Source: Bacillota bacterium (GTDB lineage Bacteria; Bacillota; Clostridia; Oscillospirales; Ruminococcaceae). Taken from it: a stretch of DNA of 32,730 nucleotides. Below are positions 16,968 to 25,147 of this stretch, piece after piece (within the stretch, counting starts at the first letter, position 1; each line of letters begins with the position of its first letter). The stretch covers positions 1 to 32,730 of the forward strand of contig JAKPUQ010000146.1 of NCBI GenBank assembly GCA_029572815.1, written 5' to 3'. Position numbers and translations under genes: made by a program. The notes beneath the pieces are model-generated. The model worked only from the letters and a program-made list of their open reading frames with translations. It ran no database searches and was not told the origin of the DNA.

Positions 16968-17701
16968 TTACATAAAAGCAGAGCTTTACCGCATAACAAG
17001 AGGAAGAAGCGTATTGTTCTACATACTGATCGGTTTTATGCCGCTGACATTAGTATTAGGCACCTTCATGTCGGATCCGCTTCACCCCAGCTATAAGGTG
17101 GCAGCCGGCAGCTTTCCAATAATGGCTTGCATGATGACAATGTATGCAGGATCGTTATTAGGAACGCATTACACAAACCGCACTGCACACTACGAAATAA
17201 CGGACGGCGCAAACGTCCACAAGCTAATATGGTACAGGATCATAGTATATACATCGCTTCTTACGGTGATGTACTTTATCCCCCCTTAGTCTGATAATGC
17301 TGATATATTTACATAACATGAAGACGATCATGGCTATTGCACTGCTTTATATCGTTTTTCTGAGAATGATAATGTTTGTCATCGGCATAGCAATGACAAT
17401 AAAGACAGGGGAAGGCGTCATTTTAGCCTATGTCAGAATAATTCTGGAGTATATCGTTGCAATACTTGGACTTTCTTCAAATGAAGACGCAGTTATCTCA
17501 ATGTCAGATACTGTTGTTGCCATATTCGGGTGGTTACCCGCAACAGAATGTACACTGGCGGCAAACGGTTTTCTCAGCGGAGAACTTGTGGTAAAGGCAC
17601 TCACCGGCTTTATCATTGAGTTTGCGATAATGTATGCTCTTGCCTATACGTCCCACAAGAGAAAGCGGTATGTAAGGACAACTATCGGCGGTCACGTTTA
17701 A
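16960..17701 (+). CDS. ABC-2-type transporter permease (frameshifted at 17280-17285)
   Basis: The frames 16960-17289 and 17297-17701 form one integral membrane protein of about 246 residues. One base fewer in the run of six C (17280-17285) changes MYFIPP-stop into MYFIPLSLIMLIYLHN and continues into the second frame. About six hydrophobic helices are visible, including VLFYILIGFMPLTLVLG, IMACMMTMYAGSLLG, IAMTIK-flanking helices and FIIEFAIMYALAYT near the end. It would form the channel for the ATPase encoded just upstream. The stretch is visibly richer in A/T than its neighbours. The next gene, the kinase, starts 26 bases later. Confidence 0.82.
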
Positions 17702-17727
17702 TAAATCAAGAAAAGGAGGTTCGCGCT

Positions 17728-18624
17728 ATGGAAATATTGCTAGGAGCAGTCTGCGTGTGCCTCCTTGTGCTTTCGGCAGTGCTGCTGCGGAAATATCTGT
17801 CAGTAAAGCGTAATATCCGCAGCTTCTCACAGGAGCTTGAAAAGCTGAAGGACAGCGGCTACAGCCAGCCTCTGAAGGTGTCGGACTTCGACAAGGACAT
17901 AGTTGAGCTGGCGGTAAAGGTCAACGAGCACACCGACATACAGCGCAGACTTGCCATTGAATACGAGGAGAGCAGGCGTCAGCTGAGCACTGTTATCTCG
18001 GGTATCTCCCATGACTTCCGCACACCGCTGACGGCTTCCCTGGGCTATCTGCAAATGATAGAGAAAAGCGGCGGACTTACGGGAAAAAGCTCAGAATATC
18101 TCAGTATCGCCATGGAGAAGAACCGCTATCTAAAGGAGCTCTCCGACGAGTTCTTCGAGCTCACCAAGACAGAAAGCGGCGGCGAGAAGCTTGCCTTCGA
18201 GGGGGTAAATCTCAGCAATCTCCTGACGGAAGCTGTTCTGGAGCAGCATGAATGGATATCACAGCGGAACATCTCCGCGGATATAGATATTGCCGACGGC
18301 ATAATCATCAGCACTGACAGCAGAAGTCTCACAAGGATACTGAATAATCTCATGTCCAACGCCGAGAAGTACACAGTTGACCGCTTCTGCGTTACACTGT
18401 GCCGCAGTGATGAACACATAAGACTCCGCGTGGAGAACACCGTTGCGGACAGCGAGTCCGTGGACATCGACAGAGTATTTGAGCCATTCTACCGTATGGC
18501 TTCGCGGACATCAGGCGGCTCCGGGCTGGGGCTGTATGTGGTGAAGCTGCTCTGTGGCAGGCTTGACTGGGAGACAGAAGCGGAGATGATTGGAAATGTC
18601 TTTTCTGTTGAGATAATAATATGA
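17728..18624 (+). CDS. Sensor histidine kinase
   Basis: The 298-residue protein has one N-terminal membrane helix (res 3-20) and no extracellular domain, a HAMP-like linker, an H-box with His95 (SGISHDFRTPL), the N-box around Asn211 (RILNNLMSNAEKY) and the G-box GGSGLGLYVVK (263-273). Kinases with such small membrane anchors often sense through a partner transporter. With the response regulator at 15281 and the ABC genes between them, it forms a complete sensing/export module. AAAGGAGG lies about 10 bases before the start. No strong terminator follows; repeats begin at 18681. Confidence 0.93.
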   Translation: MEILLGAVCVCLLVLSAVLLRKYLSVKRNIRSFSQELEKLKDSGYSQPLKVSDFDKDIVELAVKVNEHTDIQRRLAIEYEESRRQLSTVISGISHDFRTPLTASLGYLQMIEKSGGLTGKSSEYLSIAMEKNRYLKELSDEFFELTKTESGGEKLAFEGVNLSNLLTEAVLEQHEWISQRNISADIDIADGIIISTDSRSLTRILNNLMSNAEKYTVDRFCVTLCRSDEHIRLRVENTVADSESVDIDRVFEPFYRMASRTSGGSGLGLYVVKLLCGRLDWETEAEMIGNVFSVEIII

Positions 18625-18680
18625 CCATGCCACGGTATAGTCCACGGTGATAACATAAATCATAATTTATCATAATGTAG

Positions 18681-18815
18681 GGGACGCCGCCCTCGGCGTC
18701 CCGTTGGGAGTGTAATATATCTCGCGGGACGCCGAGGGCAGCGTCCCCTACATTAGCTAACGGCTAAGGGCTAAGGGCTCAAATCAAAATTTAGCAAAGC
18801 TAAATTTTGATTTAC
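18681..18815. repeat. Second copy of the GGGACGCC / AAATTTAGC palindromic repeat
   Basis: Hairpins at 18681-18702 and 18726-18747 (GGGACGCC arms, in opposite orientation to each other) are followed by CTACATTAGCTAACGGCTAA, two extra GGCTAAG units, and the palindrome AAATCAAAATTTAGC with its complement ending at about 18814. The part from 18726 is nearly identical to 148-230. The rest of the gap to 18968 is AT-rich, with a TATAAT at 18920-18925 that probably belongs to the GH16 promoter. Confidence 0.85.
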
Positions 18816-18968
18816 AGCAACATTAAAGCACATTTCCCTGAGCACTTGTAAAAAATGTATTACATCATCAGATTACTATATTTCTCCGCTTTTTGCTATC
18901 AATTTCCGATGTAAAAAGCTATAATAATGCCAAGATAAAATGAACCCCAACTTCACGGAGGAGTAAAT

Positions 18969-20384
18969 ATGAAAAAAATCAAGGCATTATCATTTATTGC
19001 TGCTGTTGCACTTTCAGCTTCTGCAAGCGGCTGCGGAAACAATAATAAAAACCAGGTAAGCGAGAGTGCTCCCGGAACTACATCGGCTGAGACCACTGCC
19101 GCAGCTGTGGAGGAGGACGTACCCGGGATAGATGGATATGACCTTCTCTGGAACGACGAATTCAGCGGAAACGAGCTGGACACAGCAAAGTGGAACTATG
19201 AGCCCCACGAGCCCGGCTGGACAAACGAGGAGCTCCAGGAGTATACCACCTCCACGGACAATGTTTTCATTCGTGACGGCAAGCTGGTCATCAAGGCTAT
19301 AAAGACCGAGAACAACGGCAGAGCCCACTATACATCGGGCAAGGTCACAGGTCAGAACAAGACCGATTTTACCTACGGCAAGGTAGTCGTAAGCGCCAAG
19401 GTGCCCGAGGGACAGGGACTCTGGCCTGCTATATGGATGATGCCCAAGGACGAGAGCTACTACGGTCAGTGGCCAAAGTGCGGCGAGATAGATATCATGG
19501 AGATACTGGGCAATGACGTGAATACCGCTTACGGTACCCTCCACTACGGTGAGCCCCACGGCGAGCAGCAGGGCACCTGGGGACTGACAGGTCAGACCTA
19601 CGCAGACAGCTTCCACGAATTCTCTGTAGAGTGGGAGCCCGGCGAGATACGCTGGTATATCGACGGCAGCCTCTACCATACTGTAAACGACTGGTTCACA
19701 GCCGTACAGGGCGAGGACGACAAGCCCTATCCCGCGCCCTTCGATCAGCCCTTCTTCGTTCAGATGAATCTGGCAGTAGGCGGCGTATGGCCCGGCGATC
19801 CCGACGAGACCACAGACTTTGACAAGGCGGAGTTCGAGGTGGACTATGTAAGAGTTTACCAGAAGCCCGAGTACGATACCAATGTTACCAAGCCCGAAAA
19901 GACCTACCGCGAGGCGCTGGAGGACGGAAACTTCATCTATAACGGCGACTTCTCAGAGGACGAGGATCTCACCGACGATGTGAACTGGAAGTTCCTGCTC
20001 TTTAACGGCGGCGAGGGAAGTGCCGAGATAAGGGACAACATGATAGTCATCAGCTCTGAGGCTGAGGGCACAGAGGACTACTCCGTACAGCTGGTGCTGC
20101 CCGAGCTTCCCATGATAAAGGGCAAGAAGTACAGAGCCACATTTGACGCCTATGCCGACGAGGAGCGCGATATTGTTGTATGCGTTTCAGCTCCCACAGC
20201 AGGCTGGATACGTTACTTACAGGACACAAAGCTGACAGTAACACCCGAAAAACAGACCTTTACCTACGAATTTGAGATGAAGGACAAGGACGATCCCAAC
20301 GGCAGACTGGAGTTCAACCTTGGACACAGAGGTTCCACAGCAACTGTGTATATCTCAAATGTAAGAGTAGAAGAAATATCTTGA
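18969..20384 (+). CDS. Secreted GH16 endo-beta-glucanase lipoprotein with C-terminal carbohydrate-binding-like domain
   Basis: The 471-residue protein has a lipoprotein signal peptide with the likely lipidated Cys22 (SASASGC), a Thr/Ser/Ala-rich spacer to about residue 52, and a GH16 catalytic domain at about 55-292. The catalytic motif GEIDIME places nucleophile Glu173 and acid/base Glu178; WPAIWMMP and WYIDGSLYHTV are typical surrounding motifs. GH16 enzymes of this form cut beta-1,3 or mixed-linkage beta-1,3-1,4 glucans. The last about 150 residues (from NGDFSEDEDLTDDVNW) look like a CBM4/22-type beta-sandwich. It is anchored to the membrane, not to a scaffold, having no dockerin. GGAGG lies before the start, and a terminator follows at 20399-20427. 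Confidence 0.93.
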   Translation: MKKIKALSFIAAVALSASASGCGNNNKNQVSESAPGTTSAETTAAAVEEDVPGIDGYDLLWNDEFSGNELDTAKWNYEPHEPGWTNEELQEYTTSTDNVFIRDGKLVIKAIKTENNGRAHYTSGKVTGQNKTDFTYGKVVVSAKVPEGQGLWPAIWMMPKDESYYGQWPKCGEIDIMEILGNDVNTAYGTLHYGEPHGEQQGTWGLTGQTYADSFHEFSVEWEPGEIRWYIDGSLYHTVNDWFTAVQGEDDKPYPAPFDQPFFVQMNLAVGGVWPGDPDETTDFDKAEFEVDYVRVYQKPEYDTNVTKPEKTYREALEDGNFIYNGDFSEDEDLTDDVNWKFLLFNGGEGSAEIRDNMIVISSEAEGTEDYSVQLVLPELPMIKGKKYRATFDAYADEERDIVVCVSAPTAGWIRYLQDTKLTVTPEKQTFTYEFEMKDKDDPNGRLEFNLGHRGSTATVYISNVRVEEIS

Positions 20385-20398
20385 CCCCTCTCTTTTTT

Positions 20399-20427
20399 AG
20401 CCGGCGTAATGTCGGCTTTTCTTTTTA
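20399..20427 (+). terminator. Terminator of the GH16 gene
   Basis: AGCCGGC (20399-20405) pairs with GTCGGCT (20411-20417) including a G-T pair, followed by TTTTCTTTTT. Confidence 0.85.
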
Positions 20428-20431
20428 TAAT

Positions 20432-20464
20432 AAAAAAGCGGCACCTGCAAAACGCATGGTGCCG
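20432..20464 (-). terminator. Terminator of the esterase gene
   Basis: Minus strand: CGGCACC (20464-20458), a 12-base loop, GGTGCCG (20445-20439), then C and six T (20437-20432). It lies 8 bases beyond the esterase stop codon. Confidence 0.88.
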
Positions 20465-20471
20465 TTTACCT

Positions 20472-21338
20472 TTATTCTATTATACAGCTTCTGAAAAACT
20501 CCAGCTGCTCTCTGTTGGCTGCTGCCGCATTTTTATCCCTGATATTGCAGTGGAAAACGTGTCCCAGCCTGTTGTTCTCGTCGCCGTAAAGCTTCGATAC
20601 GAACCGCACTCCCTTTGCCCTGAGAGCCTCCTCCATGGGCGCCTGCTGATCCTTCATGAAGTCATCTGTGGCAGTCATAAGGAAGCATGGAGGATAGTCC
20701 GCGGTGATGTGGTCAACGGTATGGAGCAGCTCCAGCACCTTGTCAGCACTCCCCTTCGGCAGGGTGTTTATGTAGAAATCCGCTCTCCCTCTTGCAGTAT
20801 AGGTGCCGCAGTTGAGACCAAGTCCTCTCAGCTTCAGTCCCTCGGGAGTCTTTACCGGAAACTCAGCCGCAAGTTCGGGGCAGGTGAGCACAGCTGCATA
20901 GGCTGCCATTCCCGCAGCGCCCGAGGAGTCTCCCAGACCGAATATTTTGTCGGTGTCAAAGCCGTACTTTCCGGCGTTATCAAGTACAAATCTGAACACA
21001 TCGTTGATGTCCTCAAAGGCAGCAGGAAAGCGATGCTTAGGTGCCAGGCGGTAGCTTGGATCAACAACAGCAAAGCCCTGCTCAGCCAGGGACATACAGT
21101 AGAAGCGGTAGGTCTCCTTGGTGCCGTAAATCCAGCCGCCGCCGTGAAAGTTCACGATGACAGGAACAGCTCCCGCGGCATTCGTAGGACAGTAAACATC
21201 CAGAAGTCCGTACTTTTTGTCTTTCCCGTATCTGATATCGCAGAGGCACTCCACTCCGTCGGGGACGGTGAGCCCCCTGTCTCTTGCGTCATCGCTGCGC
21301 TTGCACATCATTCTGAATATCATTGTCTGAAGTGACAT
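20472..21338 (-). CDS. Alpha/beta-hydrolase, esterase/lipase of the hormone-sensitive-lipase type
   Basis: The 288-residue protein has the oxyanion motif HGGGW, the nucleophile elbow GDSSGA, a likely catalytic Asp in TATDDFM and a His in LGHVFHC near the end, as in the HSL/BD-FAE esterase group. Such enzymes remove acyl groups from small esters or from acylated plant polysaccharides; no signal peptide is seen, so it is probably cytoplasmic. The start at 21338 is chosen because AGGAGGA stands 5 bases upstream; the longer frame to 21380 has no such site. It overlaps the end of the MutS-like gene by 50 bases and is likely the last gene of that transcript. Confidence 0.88.
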   Translation of the reverse strand: MSLQTMIFRMMCKRSDDARDRGLTVPDGVECLCDIRYGKDKKYGLLDVYCPTNAAGAVPVIVNFHGGGWIYGTKETYRFYCMSLAEQGFAVVDPSYRLAPKHRFPAAFEDINDVFRFVLDNAGKYGFDTDKIFGLGDSSGAAGMAAYAAVLTCPELAAEFPVKTPEGLKLRGLGLNCGTYTARGRADFYINTLPKGSADKVLELLHTVDHITADYPPCFLMTATDDFMKDQQAPMEEALRAKGVRFVSKLYGDENNRLGHVFHCNIRDKNAAAANREQLEFFRSCIIE

Positions 21339-23017
21339 GGCTGTCCTCCTTCGCGCTGAGATTATCCATGAGCTGGTCAAAGGTTATACCGAAGCTGTAG
21401 GCTATCTCACGGGCGTAGCTCTTGCCGTCGGGCTTTTTGTAGCTGACCTTGTATGAACGCCTGCCGTTGTCATTTTCCATTACCATGCTGACCGCCTTGC
21501 AGACTGCCTTTTCTGTCTCGCCGAAGATGTCAGCCTCCGCTGCAAGCTCGTGCATATGGGTGTTGAAGACAGTCCTTGCGCCGAGACAGCAGAGGTACCT
21601 GAGAGCGTCCTCCGCGATATAGAGCGATTCGGTGTGGCTGGTGGTGGCGAAGGACTCATTCAGCAGCACAAGGCTGCCCCTGTCCGCACTTCGGCTTATC
21701 TCGCAGAAGCGGGCTGCCTCCTCGCCCAGTCTGCCCAGGGACACAGTGCGCTCCTCCTCGACGGGGAAGTGGGTGTAGATACCCGTGCACAGCTCCACAG
21801 ACGCTGAGGCGGCAGGCACGAACACGCCGCACTGATACATGAGAAAGGCAAGTCCTATGCCCTGAGTGAGAATGGTCTTGCCGCCGCGGTTGGGCCCCGT
21901 CAGTATCTGAACGGTTTTGTCATAGGTGAAGGAGATATCGTTGCAGACTATATCCTCGCTGACAGTGCCGAGAGTTCGGCATACAGCCAGCTTTACGTTG
22001 TAAAGGTCATGGAAGTCCGTATCCTTTTCCGAGGCTTCTCCCATGCAGGTGGGGAGACCTGCGGCGTTGAGCTTCTTCTCCAGCTCTATGAACCGCAGAT
22101 AGAACAGGAACTCATCAGCAAGCTCCGCAAGAGCAGTTCCGCTGACGTCCGCATACCTGTTGAGTATGCGCTTCAGCTTCGACACCGAAGCGGGCAGCAT
22201 ACGCTCGATTATGGCGGTCAGGTTGTGCATGAGCGGACTGTCCTTTGCCGCCCCCTTGGGAGTAGCCCTGCCCACCTTCTGTGCGGCTCTGTTGAGACTG
22301 TCGTGTGGTATCTCCATAGTGAACGGTAACAGGTCCTTGTCCGTTACCTGGTTTTTCCGCTGGAACTGTATGAAGCGCTTCAGCACGCTCTGCTCGCCGA
22401 AATAGAACCTGTTGAGTGAAACTATGCCCACTTCCTCGGGATAAAAGTCCTGGTTGAAGTTGACACCGATAGTCATGCTCCTTACGGTCTCGAACTCCTC
22501 GGCGATACCTGAAATGTCCTGGGAAAGCTCATCAAATCCGCTGTCGGTGTAGATGCTGCTGACGTACTCTGCAAAGCGTCTGAGTCCCTCTGAGCGGAAG
22601 GTGCGTCCGCTGATGAGCTCCTTTATTTTCAGCACCGAGTTTATGTAGCTCTCCAGTGAGCGTAGACGGGTGAGGAACTCCCATATGGTGGAAGCGCCGC
22701 CTATCTGCATGGGGGCGGTTGTTTATGTAGAAACGCATGGCGTCGAAGACTTCATAGAGCTTCTCGCAGAGCTCGCTGTCATCGCGGAGCTCCGCGTATA
22801 TGTTCTTTCTGTAGCTGACAGTTTCCGCGCTTACGGGCATATCTGTCAGTATCTTCATTACCGTGGTCTTTTCAGTGTTGTTGCCCGTTATCTTCTCCGC
22901 CAGAAAGTCCACCGACAGGTCATTTACGGCACATTCTCCCAGCCTGAAAGAGGGAGCCTCCCTGTGTGGAGCAAGGAGGCTGAATTCCCTTATATCGTTG
23001 CTTGTTTTCTGCTTCAT
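21289..23017 (-). CDS. MutS-family ATPase without mismatch-recognition domain (frameshifted at 22711-22715)
   Basis: The frames 23017-22532 and 22710-21289 form one protein of about 576 residues. Six instead of five C (plus-strand G5 at 22711-22715) gives FYINNRPPMQIGGASTIWEFL and restores the core helical domain. The C-terminal ATPase has Walker A GPNRGGKT and the MutS-like loop TVFNTHMHELAAEAD. The usual Walker B Asp-Glu appears as Asn-Glu (LVLLNESFATTSHTE). The N-terminal mismatch-binding domain is absent, so this is a MutS-like structural or regulatory ATPase, not canonical MutS1; I see no Smr domain either. The start at 23017 has AGAGGAG upstream. It begins 21 bases after the dockerin gene, an unexpected partner. 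Confidence 0.8.
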
Positions 23018-23037
23018 TAAAAACTCCTCTGGTAGCA

Positions 23038-24759
23038 TTACTGCTCCTGATACTTATAGGTCAGATCCTGCATTTTGATCGCCACCTCGCTGAATGAGCG
23101 TGTTGTTTCGGCAGTATCACCGTTTGCGTAGGTTATCACATAGTGATATGCGAAGCCGTCGTTAATAAGGAGCCCCGTGTCATTTGCACTCTCTTCAATT
23201 ATTCTGGCGTAGTTCTCAGACATGATACTGCTGTAATCCTGTTTGGTTATATTATAGATCAGGTTTACATCATTATTGTAGTCTCCGTTGTGCGCAGGAG
23301 CGGACAGCTTATATTCTCCGTCCTCCTGATATATCTTCCATTCGTTATGAACGCCCATTATTCCGCCTGTCTGTGTAATGCTCACCGAAACTGGAGCCAC
23401 AGGCTTGCTGATAATAGCCTTTCTCATGAGAACGAGGTCAAAAGCGTCGATAACTTCGTCCTTGTTCAGGTCGCCTGCCCTCCAGTCAGCCAGCTCCGTA
23501 TCAGAGCCTGACAGGAGCCATTTCTGCATAAGGAGCATATCTGCGATGGTGAGGTAGCCGTCGCCGTTCACATCACCCGTGGGCTCAGCAATTACCTTGT
23601 ACACGATGTCCTCAGCGCCGTTATCGTACTTTGTAACTTCCTTGTGATCCTCAGCAGTGAGAGCTGTATCAGGAAAAGTCGGAACAGAGAAGCCGTCGGG
23701 AGTCTGCAAAAAAGTCGTATCGTCAAGGGAATACTCCACATTGCGGACTATACAGGGATTTGAGGTAATATCCGCTAATTTTGGAGCGCTGCCGGGAGTA
23801 TTGACTATCTGATTTACAGAAAAGCCCTTGTTCTTTACAACGTCAATGAGCCCGCCGCTCTCGTAGTCCTTAACGGTTATCCTTTTGTCTTCCGAGAGCA
23901 GAACGGTCTGTGCGTTATCCAGCACAACGCAGTCTGCGGTAATGGTCTCCTTAGGCGCCGATGAGCTGTATACCGGGGCATAGCCGTAGGAGATCTTTCC
24001 ATAGCCGTCCTTTACCGCCTCGTATACATAGACGTTGCTGACATCGCCGCCGTCTCTGATATTATCCTCGGTCACATTTGCCGACAGCACATCTTTAAGC
24101 TTCAGGCAGTCACCGTCGTACTCTGTCCTCGTCCATTCATCGGGAGTTCCGCTGTTATATGTAAGGCAGAACACAACATTGTTATCCTTTACGGAGAGCG
24201 GACCGTTCTTTTCAACGTACCTGCTGAACTCCGCAAGACAGTCGGGAGCCCAGCCGAGTATATCGGTCTCGGTGATATCATAGTTTTCGTCAACTGAGAA
24301 TGAGTAGTGAGCAGCTTCATTGGTGATACCCTTGTCGGGATCAGCGGGCTGTGCCCATGTGTCGATAACGGAAACTTCAAAGTCGCCTGTGCCCCATGCC
24401 CGGTATACCTGCACATTGAAGTCTTTTGCCATTCTGCCGAGTATTTTCTTGCGTCCCACCTCAAGCATTGCATTTCCTTCTGTCTCGAAGCTGTAACGCT
24501 CCTTGCCGATTGAGTCGGCGGGACCTGTCATTATATCCTCGGGGAATACGATGCACAGATAGCCGTTCTCAAAGTGGGCAGCACCGTAGGTGTTGCTGAA
24601 TTTGATGGCAGACTCAAGGTCATCGGGTACCCATTCGGGGGCGTATTCATCGCTGTCGGGGTCTGAACTGAAAGCATTGGCCGACATTGGGATAATACTT
24701 GCTGAGAATGACAGAAGTGTTGCTGCTGAAAGTGCAGCTGTGATTTTTCTGATATTCAT
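23038..24759 (-). CDS. Secreted dockerin protein of unknown function
   Basis: The 573-residue protein starts at ATG 24759 behind AGCAGGTG, with a signal peptide MNIRKITAALSA to IIPMSANA. Residues about 35-370 form a region with no family I recognise (DDLESAIKFSNTYGAAHFENGYLCIVFPED and nearby beta-strands). A type I dockerin follows in an internal position (GDVNGDGYLTIADM ... GDLNKDEVIDAFDLVLMRK). The last about 115 residues (ITQTGGIMGVHNEWKIYQEDG onward) form another unassigned domain. The dockerin indicates cohesin binding at the cell surface. A strong sigma-A promoter lies at 24806-24834. It appears to lead a unit with the MutS-like and esterase genes. Confidence 0.82.
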   Translation of the reverse strand: MNIRKITAALSAATLLSFSASIIPMSANAFSSDPDSDEYAPEWVPDDLESAIKFSNTYGAAHFENGYLCIVFPEDIMTGPADSIGKERYSFETEGNAMLEVGRKKILGRMAKDFNVQVYRAWGTGDFEVSVIDTWAQPADPDKGITNEAAHYSFSVDENYDITETDILGWAPDCLAEFSRYVEKNGPLSVKDNNVVFCLTYNSGTPDEWTRTEYDGDCLKLKDVLSANVTEDNIRDGGDVSNVYVYEAVKDGYGKISYGYAPVYSSSAPKETITADCVVLDNAQTVLLSEDKRITVKDYESGGLIDVVKNKGFSVNQIVNTPGSAPKLADITSNPCIVRNVEYSLDDTTFLQTPDGFSVPTFPDTALTAEDHKEVTKYDNGAEDIVYKVIAEPTGDVNGDGYLTIADMLLMQKWLLSGSDTELADWRAGDLNKDEVIDAFDLVLMRKAIISKPVAPVSVSITQTGGIMGVHNEWKIYQEDGEYKLSAPAHNGDYNNDVNLIYNITKQDYSSIMSENYARIIEESANDTGLLINDGFAYHYVITYANGDTAETTRSFSEVAIKMQDLTYKYQEQ

Positions 24760-24805
24760 TGTGTTCACCTGCTTTCTTTGTTTTGTGGCATTGCTGCCTG
24801 CCTTC

Positions 24806-24834
24806 ATTATAGCATAGCAGCCTATAAATTGCAA
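24806..24834 (-). promoter_or_regulatory. Sigma-A promoter of the dockerin protein gene
   Basis: Minus strand: TTGCAA at 24834-24829, a 17-base spacer, TATAAT at 24811-24806, about 50 bases before the start codon. Confidence 0.75.
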
Positions 24835-24868
24835 TAGTCCGGCTTTATTTACTGAGAAAAATCATAAT

Positions 24869-25039
24869 TTAGCGCGTATGCGCTAAGTTGATAGTTGAAA
24901 GTTGAGAGTTGAGAGTTAATGTGTTCGCTTCGCTCACAATATTTAAATATTGTCGCCGCAGGCGACTCCAAAACTTTCAACTCTAAACTCTCAACTCTAA
25001 ACATAAATCAGAATTTTGCGAAGCAAAATTCTGATTTAT
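24869..25039. repeat. Nested inverted-repeat element
   Basis: A complex of palindromes fills the gap: TTAGCGC/GCGCTAA (24869-24886), tandem GTTGAGA-type words at about 24888-24918 mirrored by TCAACTC-type words at about 24975-25000, an inner CGCTTCGCTC and AATATTTAAATATT core, and ATAAATCAGAATTTTGC (25003-25019) with its perfect complement (25023-25039). The last palindrome is built like the one at 194-230 but with different bases. It looks like a small non-coding mobile or REP-type repeat. No gene is seen between 24835 and 25147. Confidence 0.75.
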
Positions 25040-25054
25040 GTTAGTAAAAGTCAA

Positions 25055-25101
25055 CAGAAAAGCCATAGTCCTTCTGACTGTACATCAGAAATACTATGGC
25101 T
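25055..25101 (-). terminator. Terminator of the aroC / DAHP synthase operon
   Basis: Minus strand: AGCCATAGT (25101-25093) pairs with ACTATGGCT (25069-25061), with an inner TTCTGA/TCAGAA stem, followed by TTTTCTG. It lies about 47 bases after the DAHP synthase stop. Confidence 0.82.
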
Positions 25102-25147
25102 CAGAACTTCTATTTCAGTACTGCACATACAGAACGGTGCTTCTTCA

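Noticed and set aside
20409..21335. A 308-codon open frame on the plus strand opposite the esterase
   Set aside because: It is fully antisense to a gene with clear esterase motifs, contains no recognisable domain and has no ribosome binding site; it is a by-product of codon bias.
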